Of a stretch of DNA of 64,000 nt, positions 8,149-17,822 are shown piece by piece. The notes under the pieces were generated by a model. It saw only the letters and a program-made list of their open reading frames with translations, had not been told where the DNA came from and did not search any database. The DNA is from Collimonas fungivorans Ter331. Lineage in GTDB: Bacteria; Pseudomonadota; Gammaproteobacteria; Burkholderiales; Burkholderiaceae_D. Made by a program: the position numbers and the translations under genes. Each line of letters starts with the position of its first letter. The first letter of the stretch is position 1. The stretch is from assembly GCF_000221045.1 (NCBI RefSeq), contig NC_015856.1:806001-870000 (forward strand), in the 5' to 3' direction.

Positions 8149-9369
8149 TCATGGTTCGGACAAGGCGCCCAGCACTTCATAACAAGCGCCCATGGTGTGA
8201 TAGTCGGTCTTGCCGGCCGGGCTTTTTTCGTCGCCGTACTTGCGGTTGTCGCGTGTCAGGATGCGGTACCAGGCGCCGTACTGGTGATCGACGAAATGCT
8301 GCCAGCTGTACTGCCAGATATGTTCGTACCAGTCCCAGAAACGGTTCTTGCCGGTGCGTTTGGCAAGCAGGGCGGCGGCAGCGAAGCTTTCCGCCTGCAC
8401 CCAGAAATACTTGTCCTGGTCGCAGATCACGCCGTCCGGCGCGAAGCCGTAGTAGATGCCGCCGCAATCGATATCCCAGGCGGCGTCGAGGCCGGCGTCG
8501 AACAGTTCGATGGCGCGCGGCAGCAGCCATTCTTGCGGCCGGTGCCGTTCCAGGATCAGCAGCAGCTTGGCCCACTCGGTATGGTGGCCGGGCTGGAAAC
8601 CCCAGGGACGGAAGATATTGCTGCTGTCTTCCTTGTTGTAGTTCCAGTCTGGGGTCCAGTCCTGGTGGTAATGCTCCCAGATCAGGTCGTTGCTGAGCGC
8701 GGCCTGGCGGACGGTGATGTGGTGCGCCACGGTTTCGGCGCGATCCAGGAATTTTGCATCGCCGCTGGCTTCGTAGGCGGCCAGCAGCGCTTCGGTCATG
8801 TGCATGTTGGCGTTCTGGCCGCGGTAGCTTTGCACTTGCCAGTCGGCGCTGGCCTCGTCGGCATACAGGCCGGGGCCGGCTTCCCAGAAATGCTGTTCGA
8901 GCAGGTCGTAGGTCTGGTACAGGTCTTCTCTGGCGCTTTCGACGCCGGCCATCAAGGCGTGTGCATAAGCTAGCAGTACAAACGCCAGGCCGTAGCAGTG
9001 GCGGGTCGGATCCAGCACCTGCTTGCGGCCGTCTTTCCATGACAGGGTCCAGTCGTAGCCTTTGTGCACAGGATCCCAGTGGCCCTCGCGCAGGAACGCC
9101 AAGCCGTGCTTCACTGCATCCAGGTAGGCGGCGTCGCCGAAATGGCGGTACGCCATTGCATAGTTGAAGATGAAACGGGTGCTGCTGACCAGGTGCCGGG
9201 TTTCGCTGTCGTATACGCTGCCGTCATCCTTGAAGAAATGATAGAAGCCGCCGGAAGGATCGAGCGCCGCCGGATGGTAGAAGCGCATGGTGTCGCGGAT
9301 GTGCTGCAACAGGAAAGCAGGATTGCGGAATTCGGCTTTAGGCATTGCGGTCGGTTCAAGCATGTTCAT
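8149..9369 (-). CDS. AGE-family epimerase/isomerase, probably mannose-acting
   Basis: A 406-residue protein of the N-acylglucosamine 2-epimerase superfamily, an (alpha/alpha)6 barrel that includes D-mannose isomerases, YihS and cellobiose 2-epimerases. The family histidines are visible in NANMHMTEALLAAYE (about residue 180), GHHTEWAKLLL (about 255) and HTMGACYEVLGAL near the C-terminus. Trp/Tyr-rich segments typical of the active-site cleft (DWTLSWKDG, WNYNKEDSSN) are present. Beside two mannosidases the likely job is mannose to fructose conversion, but cellobiose-type epimerisation cannot be excluded. There is no signal peptide, so it acts in the cytoplasm. It begins 12 bases after the LacI-type regulator gene, so the two are probably co-transcribed. 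Confidence 0.85.
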   Translation of the reverse strand: MNMLEPTAMPKAEFRNPAFLLQHIRDTMRFYHPAALDPSGGFYHFFKDDGSVYDSETRHLVSSTRFIFNYAMAYRHFGDAAYLDAVKHGLAFLREGHWDPVHKGYDWTLSWKDGRKQVLDPTRHCYGLAFVLLAYAHALMAGVESAREDLYQTYDLLEQHFWEAGPGLYADEASADWQVQSYRGQNANMHMTEALLAAYEASGDAKFLDRAETVAHHITVRQAALSNDLIWEHYHQDWTPDWNYNKEDSSNIFRPWGFQPGHHTEWAKLLLILERHRPQEWLLPRAIELFDAGLDAAWDIDCGGIYYGFAPDGVICDQDKYFWVQAESFAAAALLAKRTGKNRFWDWYEHIWQYSWQHFVDHQYGAWYRILTRDNRKYGDEKSPAGKTDYHTMGACYEVLGALSEP

Positions 9370-9381
9370 GACGATAACGGA

Positions 9382-10362
9382 TCAGTTGCCAAGCGTGCTG
9401 GCGCGCTGGATCAGCTCCACCGGCAGCATCACTTCGGGTTGTACGAGGGAGTCTTCCAGCAGCAGCTTGATGCCCAGCTTGCCGAGGGCTTCCTTGTCCA
9501 CCGCCAGCGTGGTCAGCGCCGGCGAGGCACTGGCGGCGGCGTCGATATTGTCGAAGCCGACAATCGCGATATCTTCCGGAATCCGCAAGCCGCGCATCTG
9601 GCATATGCTCATCACGGCCAGCGCAGTGGCGTCGTTGTAGCAGAACACAGCGTCGGGCGGCGAGTCTGACTCCAGCAGGGTTTGCATCGCGGCGGCGGCA
9701 TGCAGGTGCAGTTCCGGCCCGGGCAGCAGGGTCACTTCCAGGCGCGGGTCGAACAGGCGGCCGGCTTCGAACAGCGCCTGGCGGTAGCCCAGCGCGCGTT
9801 GGGCAATACTGTAGTGCGACAGCGGGCCGCTGATGAAGGCCAGCCGTTTGCGGCCGATTTCTATCAGGTGGCGGGTCGCGGCCAGCGCGCCGCCCAGGTT
9901 GTCGGAATTGATGGAACGGAAACCGGGCGCCCACAAGTCGATCAGCACCACCGGCTTGCCGCTTTGGGTCAGCAGTTCCAGCACTTCCGGCTCCATGAAA
10001 CCGGCCACGGCCAGCGCGTCGGGTTCATGCAGGCGGATCTGTTCCATCACGCTATCGGCGGGGCCGACCGACAATACGGTAGGTACGATGCTGCGTTCGC
10101 GGCAGGCGGTTTCCACGCCGTGCAGCACATGCGAAAAAAACGGGCTGGCGACGAAATTATTGTGCTGGCGATGCAGCAGGAAAGTCAGGCGCCGGATTTT
10201 TCCCTGGCGCAGGTTGGATTCGTTGTAGCCGAGCTGGCTGGCGATCTTTTGCACATGGACACGCGTCTGTTCGGTCAGGCCGGGCTGCTTTTTGAGGGCG
10301 CGCGATACGGTGCCTATGGATACGTTCGCGGCGGATGCGATATCCCGAATCGTTGGTCTCAT
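9382..10362 (-). CDS. LacI-family transcriptional regulator of the mannoside locus
   Basis: A 326-residue repressor. The N-terminal LacI helix-turn-helix is clear (TIRDIASAANVSIGTVSRAL), followed by the hinge and a periplasmic-binding-protein-like effector domain with PDAVFCYNDATAL and IAIVGFDNID motifs. I chose the ATG at 10362, which has AGGAGA before it; a TTG five codons earlier overlaps that site. It is the first gene of the minus-strand unit, so it probably controls its own operon with the epimerase and the GH92 genes, responding to a sugar released from mannosides. The effector is inferred from context only. Confidence 0.92.
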   Translation of the reverse strand: MRPTIRDIASAANVSIGTVSRALKKQPGLTEQTRVHVQKIASQLGYNESNLRQGKIRRLTFLLHRQHNNFVASPFFSHVLHGVETACRERSIVPTVLSVGPADSVMEQIRLHEPDALAVAGFMEPEVLELLTQSGKPVVLIDLWAPGFRSINSDNLGGALAATRHLIEIGRKRLAFISGPLSHYSIAQRALGYRQALFEAGRLFDPRLEVTLLPGPELHLHAAAAMQTLLESDSPPDAVFCYNDATALAVMSICQMRGLRIPEDIAIVGFDNIDAAASASPALTTLAVDKEALGKLGIKLLLEDSLVQPEVMLPVELIQRASTLGN

Positions 10363-10439
10363 GATCTTCTCCTGCAAGCTGGGGCATGCATTTTTCCAGG
10401 GCGGACGCCGCTGTCTGCGGCGGCGACGGTTACTGCCCG

Positions 10440-10600
10440 GGATTGTTTTAGTTGAGTAGTAATGTATAGTAAAAAACTTAAATTTACAAACATTCTGAAA
10501 AATAATTTCGCATAAAGCATTGTTATATAAGGATTTATTGATTGTAAACTGGATTTATTTGTTTATTAAACATACTAAAAATTTGTTTCTTAAACAGCCC
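10440..10600 (-). promoter_or_regulatory. AT-rich control region with paired TGTTT-N3-AAACA palindromes
   Basis: The 391-base gap between the LacI gene and the S9 peptidase holds no gene. Its middle is much more AT-rich than anything nearby. It contains TGTTTATTAAACA (10560-10572) and TGTTTCTTAAACA (10584-10596), two similar palindromes 24 bases apart, start to start. It is the only place where the minus-strand promoter of the LacI-epimerase unit can lie; on the minus strand a TATACA at about 10463-10468 could be a -10 element, but I find no convincing -35. Confidence 0.45.
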
Positions 10601-10695
10601 GGAATGGGGATTCGTGGAGAAACAGTATCGAAAGCCGGGCCGGAGCACAGGCTTGCCATGCGCTAAGTTTGTCAGGTCTCATTCGCCGGCGCCGG

Positions 10696-10734
10696 AAATA
10701 AAATGGCGGACCACCGTTTCCGGCGGTCCGCCAT
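10696..10734 (-). terminator. intrinsic terminator of the S9 peptidase gene
   Basis: Stem ATGGCGGACC (10703-10712) with GGTCCGCCAT (10725-10734), followed on the minus strand by TTTATTT. It lies 19 bases past the peptidase stop. Confidence 0.75.
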
Positions 10735-10753
10735 GTTCCTGCAGCCGGTTTTC

Positions 10754-12652
10754 TTATTTCGGCGCCAGGTGCTTGGCCAGGAAGCCTTCCATCGCCGTGT
10801 AGAAATCAAAGCGGTTTTCTTCGTTGTGGAAGCCGTGGCCTTCGTTATCCTTCACCATGTATTCGACCGGCACGCCGCGCTTGCGCAGGCTTTCGACGAT
10901 CTGGTCCGACTCCGCCTTGTTGACGCGCGGATCGTTGGCGCCTTGCGCCACGAACAGCGGAGTCTTGATGCGGTCAGTGTGCAGGGCCGGCGAGACTGCC
11001 GTCAGCAACTCCTTGTCCTTGACCGGATCGCCGACCATCTCGTGCATCTGGTCGAGGAACGGTTTCCAGTACGGCGGGATGGTCTTCATGAAGGTGAACA
11101 TGTTGGAGACGCCGACATAATCGACCGCCGCCGCATACAGGTCAGGCGTGAAGGTGACTCCGGCCAGCGTCGCATACCCGCCGTAGGAGCCGCCGTAGAT
11201 CGCTACCCGCTTGGGATCGGCGATGCCTTGCTGGACCAGCCATTGCACGCCATCGGTGATGTCGTCCTGCATGGTCTTGCCCCACTGCTTGAACGACGCT
11301 TCCCAGAACTGGCGGCCGTAGCCGGTCGAGCCGCGGTAGTTCATCTGCAGCACGGCATAGCCGCGGTTGGCCAGCAGCTGCACTTCCGGGTTGTAGCCCC
11401 AGACGTCGCGCACCCAAGGGCCGCCGTGCGGATTGACGATCACCGGCAGGTTCTTCGGATCTTTGCCGAGCGGCAGCGTCAGGTAGCCGTTGATCACCAG
11501 GCCGTCGCGCGTCTTGTATTGCACCGGCTTCATTTCCGCCATGTCTTTTTCGGCGATGGCGGGATTGATGTCGGCCAGCCTGGTCAGCGTGCCGCTCTTG
11601 CTGTCGAACAGGTAGCGGCTGCCTTGGGTGCGGTCGTTGTAGGCGGCCACGATCCAGGTCGATTCGTCCTTGGTGTGCGATTGCGTGATGACTTCGTAGC
11701 CGGGCAGTTTTTCCTGCAGGGTCTTGTGCAAGGCTTCGCTTTGCGCATCGAGGAATTTGTACTGGGTTTTCCAGGTGGTGTAGCTGATCTCGGTCAGCAC
11801 CTTGCGTTTCTTCGAGTAAGCCAGGCCTTCGACGTCGACTTCGGGGTTTTCATACAGCAGCTGCTCTTCCTTGGCGGTTTCGGGATCGAGGATCACGATC
11901 GCTTTCTTATCGCGGCCGAGGTTGGACGAGACATACAGTTTCTTGTTGTCGAAGGTGAAGAACAGCGGGTCGACCGAATCCTTGAACGAGGTGGTCAGTA
12001 CGGTCTTGAACGGCGCGCTTTCGGTGGCGCGGTACAGCAGGCTGGTGTTGACGCCGTCGGAAGTGGTGGCGGCCCTGACCTTGCCGTCGTGGTCGGTGAT
12101 CCAGCCCTGGATGTTGCCGGGATTCTTGGCCACAAGCTTTTCGGCGCCGCTCTTGACGTTGACGCGGTAGACGTCGAACACTTCCGGATCGCGCTTGTTG
12201 TGGCTGACCAGGATTTCATCCTTGTTGTCTTCCAGGTCGTCGACGATCTGGGCGCGCACCTTGGGGTAGGGCGTAAGGTCTTTCAAGCCCTTGCCGTCGC
12301 GGCCCACCGACACCACGTGGAAATTTTCATCGCCGCCGAAATCCTTGGCGAACAGGATGTGATCGTCGCCTTTCCAGAAATAACCGCTGATGTCGCGCGC
12401 TTCCTCGGAGGTGACGCGCAGCGGCGCGGCGTCAGAACCGACGGTCCTGACAAAGATGTTCATGCGGCCCTTCCAGGGTTGCATGAAGCTGATGTATTTG
12501 CCGTTGGGAGAAATCTGGAAGCCGCTTTGCTCCGGATTGCGGAAGAAATCGCGCACCGAATATTGCTTGAGCGGGCTTGCCGCCAGGGCATCGCCGCCCA
12601 GTATGGACAAGCTGAAACATGTTGCGGTAACCACCTGATAAATAGCGCGCAT
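10754..12652 (-). CDS. secreted S9-family prolyl oligopeptidase-like peptidase
   Basis: A 632-residue exported serine peptidase of the S9 family (acylaminoacyl-peptidase/DPP type). A signal peptide ends near ILGGDALAASP. The N-terminal half fits a beta-propeller with WKGDDHILFAKD-like repeats. The C-terminal alpha/beta hydrolase shows the nucleophile motif GGSYGGYATLAG (Ser near residue 487), the Asp in GANDPRVNKAES (about 573) and the His in EGHGFHNEENR (about 604). It probably degrades peptides in the periplasm. I chose the ATG at 12652, preceded by TTGGAGGT; a TTG eight codons upstream overlaps that site. Divergent from the MetQ-like gene across about 200 bases. Confidence 0.93.
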   Translation of the reverse strand: MRAIYQVVTATCFSLSILGGDALAASPLKQYSVRDFFRNPEQSGFQISPNGKYISFMQPWKGRMNIFVRTVGSDAAPLRVTSEEARDISGYFWKGDDHILFAKDFGGDENFHVVSVGRDGKGLKDLTPYPKVRAQIVDDLEDNKDEILVSHNKRDPEVFDVYRVNVKSGAEKLVAKNPGNIQGWITDHDGKVRAATTSDGVNTSLLYRATESAPFKTVLTTSFKDSVDPLFFTFDNKKLYVSSNLGRDKKAIVILDPETAKEEQLLYENPEVDVEGLAYSKKRKVLTEISYTTWKTQYKFLDAQSEALHKTLQEKLPGYEVITQSHTKDESTWIVAAYNDRTQGSRYLFDSKSGTLTRLADINPAIAEKDMAEMKPVQYKTRDGLVINGYLTLPLGKDPKNLPVIVNPHGGPWVRDVWGYNPEVQLLANRGYAVLQMNYRGSTGYGRQFWEASFKQWGKTMQDDITDGVQWLVQQGIADPKRVAIYGGSYGGYATLAGVTFTPDLYAAAVDYVGVSNMFTFMKTIPPYWKPFLDQMHEMVGDPVKDKELLTAVSPALHTDRIKTPLFVAQGANDPRVNKAESDQIVESLRKRGVPVEYMVKDNEGHGFHNEENRFDFYTAMEGFLAKHLAPK

Positions 12653-12852
12653 CAAATACCTCCAAAAATACTTCAAGTTGTCGTCGTGTCTTGTCGTTGC
12701 GTTTTCTGTCGCTGCGGTTGACGTCTTATTATATGGATAAAATGGAAATGAATCTCAGTCAGCGTTTACCTGAGACATATCGACATGCGAAATCGTTCGT
12801 TAGCGATTGCCGAGGCTTATGTGAATATCGTGTTTTTATTCACGGAGCAAAA

Positions 12853-13656
12853 ATGCGCCATCTTTTCCTCAAGGCCTTGCCGGTTCTATTGCTGGCAGTC
12901 GGCATCGTCACTGCCCATGCGCAGGACAAGACCAGAATCAAGGTCGGCGTCTCGGTCGGCAATGCCGAACAGACTTTTGAAGTAGTGAAGAAAGTGGCGG
13001 CGCAGGAAGGCCTGGATATCCAGGTGATCACTTTCAGCGATTATTTGCAGCCGAACGAAGCGTTGGCCGCCGGCGACCTGGACGCCAATGCATTCCAGCA
13101 CAAGCCCTTCCTCGACAGCCAGATCAAGGCGCGGGGCTACAAGATCGTGCCGGTGGCACTGACCATCACGGCGCCGCTGGGGATCTATTCGAAGAAATAC
13201 AGGAATGTCGACCAGCTGCCGCAGGGCGCCAGCATCGGCATCCAGAACGATCCCTCGAACGGCAACCGAGCCTTGCTGTTGCTGCAGAAAGCAGGCCTGA
13301 TCAAGCTCAAGGCCGGCGTCGGCGAAAACGGCGTCAATGCGACGCCGCTGGACGTGGTCTCGAATCCGAAGAAATTGAAGCTGGTGGAGCTGGACGCCGC
13401 ACAGTTGCCGCGCTCGCTGGACGACCTGGCGGCGGCCTCGGTCAACAACGATTATGCGGTGAAGGCGGGTTTGTCATTGCAGCGCGATGCGATTGCAGTG
13501 GAAGATGCCAAAGGGCCGTACGCCAACCTGATCGCCACGCGAGCGGAAGACAAGGATAAACCGTGGGTGAAGAAACTGGTCAAAGCCTACCAGTCGGCGC
13601 AGGTGCGCAATTTTATTGAAACCGAATTCAAGGGTTCGCTGATTCCGGCGTTCTGA
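12853..13656 (+). CDS. MetQ/NlpA-family periplasmic binding protein, without its ABC partners
   Basis: A 267-residue substrate-binding protein of the NlpA family (methionine uptake and relatives). A signal peptide is visible (LPVLLLAVGIVTAHAQ) with an AxA-type site and no lipobox Cys, so it is soluble, unlike E. coli MetQ. Family features include KVGVSVGNAEQTFEVVKK, the DLDANAFQHKPFLD segment and IGIQNDPSNGNRALLLLQ. The start at 12853 has GGAG before it; an upstream in-frame extension of 54 residues has no signal-like character. No metN or metI lies beside it. Other amino-acid or organic ligands are possible. Confidence 0.88.
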   Translation: MRHLFLKALPVLLLAVGIVTAHAQDKTRIKVGVSVGNAEQTFEVVKKVAAQEGLDIQVITFSDYLQPNEALAAGDLDANAFQHKPFLDSQIKARGYKIVPVALTITAPLGIYSKKYRNVDQLPQGASIGIQNDPSNGNRALLLLQKAGLIKLKAGVGENGVNATPLDVVSNPKKLKLVELDAAQLPRSLDDLAAASVNNDYAVKAGLSLQRDAIAVEDAKGPYANLIATRAEDKDKPWVKKLVKAYQSAQVRNFIETEFKGSLIPAF

Positions 13657-13659
13657 TCT

Positions 13660-13695
13660 TGCGTCCTGGCGCGGCTGTTGCTACGCCAGGACGCA
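13660..13695. terminator. hairpin between convergent metQ-like and trpC genes
   Basis: Perfect 12-bp stem (13660-13671 with 13684-13695) in the 43-base gap between two convergent stop codons. T tracts are weak on both sides, but position and strength suggest a bidirectional terminator. Confidence 0.65.
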
Positions 13696-13699
13696 GGTT

Positions 13700-14503
13700 T
13701 CAATTGTCGAACAGGCGGCCGAGTTCAACCCCCGGCTGCGCGGCGCGCATGAAGGCTTCGCCGACCAGGAAGGCGTTGACGTTGGCGTCGCGCATGCGTT
13801 TGACGTCGTCGCGGGTGTGGATGCCGGACTCGGTCACGACCAGCTTGTCCGCTGGTATCTGCGGCAGCAGGTCCAGGGTGGTTTGCAGCGAGGTATCGAA
13901 AGTGCGCAGGTTGCGGTTGTTGATGCCGAGCAGCTTGGTTTTCAGCCTCAACGCCGCCTGCAGTTCTTCCGCGTTATGCACTTCCACCAGTACGCTCATG
14001 CCCAGTTCGTGGGCGACAGCTTCCATTTCCGCCATCAGCCCATGGTCCAGCGCGGCCACGATCAGCAGGATCGCATCGGCGCCCCAGGAGCGCGCCTGGT
14101 ACACCTGGTAGGGATCGATCATGAAATCCTTGCGCAGGGCCGGCAAGTTGCATGCGGCGCGCGCCTGTTTCAGGTAATCGGGCGAGCCCTGGAAAAACTG
14201 GATATCGGTGAGCACCGACAGGCAGGCTGCACCATGCGCTGCATAATCGACCGCAATCTCGGCCGGCCGGAAGTCGGCCCGGATCACGCCTTTGGAAGGC
14301 GACGCTTTCTTGACTTCGGCAATCACGCCGGCCTGGCCCGTGGCGATTTTTGCGCGCAATGCGGCTTCGTAGCCACGCAAGGCGGCGCGCGCTTCGGCAT
14401 CGGACTCTACGTCGCGGCGCAGGCTGGCGAAGTCCTGCTGTTTTTTTGCTGCTGCGATTTCATCGGCCTTGACGGCCAGGATTTTATTCAAGATATCTGA
14501 CAT
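13700..14503 (-). CDS. trpC: indole-3-glycerol phosphate synthase
   Basis: A 267-residue TIM-barrel enzyme converting CdRP to indole-3-glycerol phosphate in tryptophan synthesis. Diagnostic stretches are [17 protein letters not shown] (catalytic Lys and phosphate site), [15 protein letters not shown] (second catalytic Lys), [15 protein letters not shown] and [12 protein letters not shown]. It is a monofunctional TrpC without a fused TrpF domain. Last gene of the trpE-G-D-C unit, 27 bases after trpD, ending at a hairpin. Confidence 0.97.
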   Translation of the reverse strand: MSDILNKILAVKADEIAAAKKQQDFASLRRDVESDAEARAALRGYEAALRAKIATGQAGVIAEVKKASPSKGVIRADFRPAEIAVDYAAHGAACLSVLTDIQFFQGSPDYLKQARAACNLPALRKDFMIDPYQVYQARSWGADAILLIVAALDHGLMAEMEAVAHELGMSVLVEVHNAEELQAALRLKTKLLGINNRNLRTFDTSLQTTLDLLPQIPADKLVVTESGIHTRDDVKRMRDANVNAFLVGEAFMRAAQPGVELGRLFDN

Positions 14504-14530
14504 GGTGCGTTTCCTTTGCTGTGCTTGCCG

Positions 14531-15568
14531 TCAGCCGGCGGCAGCGATGGCTTGCGTGGCTTGCACGAATTGATCGAGTTTGGCCTTGGCCGCGCCGGAA
14601 GCGATGACGGCGCGCGCCTTGTCGAGCCCGTCCGCAATCGAACTGGCGACGCCGGCGGCATACAAGGCCGTGCCGGCATTGATGGCGACGATGTCGCGCG
14701 CCGGCCCCGGCTGGTCTTCCAGCGCTTCCAGCACTTTCTGTTTCGATTCGGTCGAGTTCGCTACCTTCAGGTTGCGGCTGGCGATCATCTGCATGCCGAA
14801 ATCTTCCGGATGGATTTCATATTCGCGGATTTCGCCGTCCACCAGTTCACCCACCATGGTGCCGGCGCCCAGCGAAACTTCATCCATATTGTCGCGGCCC
14901 CAGACCACGATGGCGTGCTGTGCGCCCAGCCGCTGCAGCACGCGCACCTGGATCCCGACCAGGTCGGCGTGGAATACGCCCATCAGGATATTCGGCGCGC
15001 CGGCCGGATTGGTCAGGGGACCGAGGATATTAAAGATGGTGCGCACGCCCAGCTCTTTGCGTACCGGCGCTGCATGTTTCATTGCCGCGTGGTGGTTCGG
15101 TGCGAACATGAAACCGATGCCGGTCTGTTCTATCGATTCCGCCACTTGCGCAGGCGTCAGGTTGATGTTGGCGCCGAACGCTTCCAGCACATCGGCGCTA
15201 CCGGACGACGACGATACGCTGCGGCCGCCATGTTTAGCCACGCGCGCGCCGGCGGCGGCGGCGACAAACATCGATGCCGTTGAAATATTGAAGGTTTGCG
15301 CGCCGTCGCCGCCGGTGCCGACGATATCCACCAGGTTGGCGGTATCGCGGCAGGGCACGGGGGTGGCGAACTCGCGCATGACTTGCGCCGCCGCGGCGAT
15401 CTCGCCTATGGTTTCTTTCTTGACGCGCAGCCCCATGGTCAGCGCCGCGATCATCAGCGGCGACATTTCACCGCGCATGATGCGGCGGAACAGCGACAGC
15501 ATTTCGTCGTGAAAGATTTCGCGATGCTCGATGCAGCGCAACAGGGCTTCTTGTTCGGAGATGGGCAT
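14531..15568 (-). CDS. trpD: anthranilate phosphoribosyltransferase
   Basis: A 345-residue enzyme that joins anthranilate to PRPP. The glycine-rich PRPP loop [18 protein letters not shown], the [19 protein letters not shown] stretch and [18 protein letters not shown] are all family signatures. The ATG at 15568 has AAGGAAA upstream; the 13 extra residues of the longer frame start without a binding site. It follows trpG by 66 bases in the tryptophan operon. Confidence 0.97.
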   Translation of the reverse strand: MPISEQEALLRCIEHREIFHDEMLSLFRRIMRGEMSPLMIAALTMGLRVKKETIGEIAAAAQVMREFATPVPCRDTANLVDIVGTGGDGAQTFNISTASMFVAAAAGARVAKHGGRSVSSSSGSADVLEAFGANINLTPAQVAESIEQTGIGFMFAPNHHAAMKHAAPVRKELGVRTIFNILGPLTNPAGAPNILMGVFHADLVGIQVRVLQRLGAQHAIVVWGRDNMDEVSLGAGTMVGELVDGEIREYEIHPEDFGMQMIASRNLKVANSTESKQKVLEALEDQPGPARDIVAINAGTALYAAGVASSIADGLDKARAVIASGAAKAKLDQFVQATQAIAAAG

Positions 15569-15634
15569 GGTTTCCTTGCTACGAATCAGGTTGGCGGCCC
15601 CTGGCAATACGCCGGGGCCAGGCGCTAGGTGTTC

Positions 15635-16204
15635 TCAGGCAGTTCTTTGAACAAAATTACGCAGCAAGGCGTGGCCATGTTCCGACAGGATCGATTCAGG
15701 GTGGAACTGCACACCTTCAATATCGTAATCCTTGTGCCGCACACCCATGATTTCGCCGTCCTCGGTCCATGCCGTGATTTCCAGGCAAGCGGGGATCGAA
15801 CTACGCTCGATGGCCAGCGAATGGTAGCGGATCACCGTAAACGGGCTCGGCAAATCCTTGAACACGCCGACGCCGGTATGGGTGATCGGCGAGGTCTTGC
15901 CGTGCATGACCTGTTGCGCACGGATCACCTTGCCGCCGAACGCTTCGCCGATGGCCTGGTGGCCGAGGCAGACGCCGAGGATCGGCAGCTTGCCGGCAAA
16001 CTGTTGCAGCAGGTCGACGCAGATCCCGGCTTCCTTCGGGCTGCACGGGCCTGGCGACAGGCAGATGCGGTCCGGCTTCAGTTCCTGGATCTGTTCCAGC
16101 GTGATTTCGTCGTTGCGGAAAGTACGTACATCTTCACCCAGTTCACCGAAGTATTGCACCAGGTTGTAGGTGAAGGAATCGTAGTTGTCGATCATCAGCA
16201 GCAT
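15635..16204 (-). CDS. trpG: anthranilate synthase glutamine amidotransferase component
   Basis: A 189-residue class I glutamine amidotransferase supplying ammonia to TrpE. It begins [17 protein letters not shown], has the nucleophile Cys in [12 protein letters not shown], and the His-Glu pair in [13 protein letters not shown]. The start codon overlaps the trpE stop by one base (TGATG), indicating translational coupling, and GGAGAAA lies before it inside the end of trpE. Such proteins can also serve PabB in folate synthesis; no separate pabA is seen here. Confidence 0.97.
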   Translation of the reverse strand: MLLMIDNYDSFTYNLVQYFGELGEDVRTFRNDEITLEQIQELKPDRICLSPGPCSPKEAGICVDLLQQFAGKLPILGVCLGHQAIGEAFGGKVIRAQQVMHGKTSPITHTGVGVFKDLPSPFTVIRYHSLAIERSSIPACLEITAWTEDGEIMGVRHKDYDIEGVQFHPESILSEHGHALLRNFVQRTA

Positions 16205-17718
16205 CAGATTTCTCCATCCAGGCCGTCTTGCACCTGTTCCGCCGCGCGCAATACCGCGCGCGCCTTGTTCTCGGTTTCCTGCCATTCCATCTCGGGCACC
16301 GAATCGGCGACGATGCCGGCGGCGGCCTGCACATACAGCATGCCGTCTTTGATGACGCCGGTGCGGATCGCGATGGCGACATCCATTTCGCCGCCGAACG
16401 ACAGGTAGCCGCAGGCGCCGCCGTAGATGCCGCGCTTGGTCAGTTCCAGTTCGTCGATGATTTCCATGGCGCGCACTTTCGGCGCGCCGGACAGGGTGCC
16501 GGCCGGGAAGGTGGCTTTCAGCACGTCCAGGTTGGACAGGCCGGACTTGAGCTCGCCTTCGACATTGGACACGATGTGCTGCACATGCGAATATTTTTCG
16601 ATCACCATCTGGTCGGTGACCTTGACGCTGCCGGTCTCGGCGATGCGGCCGATGTCGTTGCGCGCGAGGTCGATCAGCATCACGTGTTCGGCGATTTCCT
16701 TCGGGTCGGCCAGCAGTTCGGTGGCCAGTTGCGCATCTTGTTCCGGGGTGGCGCCGCGCGGACGGGTGCCGGCCAGCGGACGGATGGTGACTTTGCGCTT
16801 GGCTTCGCCATCAGCCTTTGGCGCCGAGGTCTGTTCGTTGCGGACCAGGATTTCGGGCGAAGCGCCGACAATCTGCATGTCGCCGAAATTATAGAAATAC
16901 ATGTATGGCGACGGGTTCAGCGAGCGCAGGGCGCGGTACAGCATCAGCGGCGAGTCGACATACGGTTTCTTGATGCGCTGGCCGATCTGGACCTGCATCA
17001 GGTCGCCGGCCATCACGTATTCCTGGGCTTTGGCCACAGCCTTCAGGTAATCTTCTTTCTTGAATTCGCGGATGGTTTCGGTGCGCACCGAAGCCGAGGT
17101 GACCGGTGCATCGGCCGGGCGGCGCAGCATGTTGCGCAAGTCTTTCAGGCGCTGGCGGCCTTTGGAGAACGCTTCCGGCTGGGTCGGATCGGCATATACG
17201 ATCAGGTACAGCTTGCCGGACAGGTTGTCGATCACCGCCAGTTCTTCCGTCAGCAGCAGCTGGATGTCGGGCAGGCCGAGATCGTCCCTGGGCGTCGAGT
17301 TGGCCAGGCGCTTTTCGATATGGCGCACCGTGTCGTAGCCGAAGTAGCCGGCCAGGCCGCCGCAAAAGCGCGGCAGGCCAGGGCGCAGCGCCACTTTATA
17401 GCGCGACTGGAATTCAGCGATGAAATCGAGCGGATTGCCTTCGCGGCTCTCGACCACCTTGTCGTTATTGAGCACTTCGATGCGCGTGCCGTAGCTGCGC
17501 AGCAGCGTGCTGGCCGGCAGGCCGATGAAGGAGTAGCGGCCGAAACGTTCGCCGCCGACCACCGATTCCAGCAGGAAGGTGTTCTTGCCGGTTTGCTGGG
17601 TTTGCGCCAGCTTCAGGTAGAGCGTCAACGGCGTTTCCAGGTCGGCAAAAGCTTCTGCGATCAGCGGGATGCGGTTGTAGCCTTGCGTGGCCAGCGATTT
17701 GAATTCGAGTTCGGTCAT
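16204..17718 (-). CDS. trpE: anthranilate synthase component I
   Basis: A 504-residue chorismate-utilising enzyme, the first committed step to tryptophan. The N-terminal LLES motif ([17 protein letters not shown], about residue 50) forms the tryptophan feedback site. The C-terminal chorismate-binding part shows [46 protein letters not shown] and [14 protein letters not shown]. First structural gene of the trp unit, preceded by a leader peptide and attenuator (separate entries). The mRNA leader just before the ATG also has a small stem, CCGCT with AGCGG. Confidence 0.97.
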   Translation of the reverse strand: MTELEFKSLATQGYNRIPLIAEAFADLETPLTLYLKLAQTQQTGKNTFLLESVVGGERFGRYSFIGLPASTLLRSYGTRIEVLNNDKVVESREGNPLDFIAEFQSRYKVALRPGLPRFCGGLAGYFGYDTVRHIEKRLANSTPRDDLGLPDIQLLLTEELAVIDNLSGKLYLIVYADPTQPEAFSKGRQRLKDLRNMLRRPADAPVTSASVRTETIREFKKEDYLKAVAKAQEYVMAGDLMQVQIGQRIKKPYVDSPLMLYRALRSLNPSPYMYFYNFGDMQIVGASPEILVRNEQTSAPKADGEAKRKVTIRPLAGTRPRGATPEQDAQLATELLADPKEIAEHVMLIDLARNDIGRIAETGSVKVTDQMVIEKYSHVQHIVSNVEGELKSGLSNLDVLKATFPAGTLSGAPKVRAMEIIDELELTKRGIYGGACGYLSFGGEMDVAIAIRTGVIKDGMLYVQAAAGIVADSVPEMEWQETENKARAVLRAAEQVQDGLDGEI

Positions 17719-17763
17719 TGTTTCTCTCCAGGCCGCTATTGTAAAACAGCGGTGGTGTACTAC

Positions 17764-17806
17764 AAAAAACGTTGCCTGGGCCCTAATACTGCGGAAGGAG
17801 CAGGCA
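17764..17806 (-). terminator. trp attenuator (leader terminator hairpin)
   Basis: On the minus strand the stem TGCCTG (17806-17801) pairs with CAGGCA (17778-17773), with further CC/GG pairs inside, then ACG and six T at 17769-17764. It lies between the leader-peptide stop (17823) and the trpE start (17718). The 3' arm CCAGGC is also complementary to GCCTGG at the first Trp codon of the leader (17861-17856), so alternative folds are available. The exact antiterminator pairing is not resolved by eye. Confidence 0.7.
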
Positions 17807-17822
17807 GCGGCGATCTACGGAC

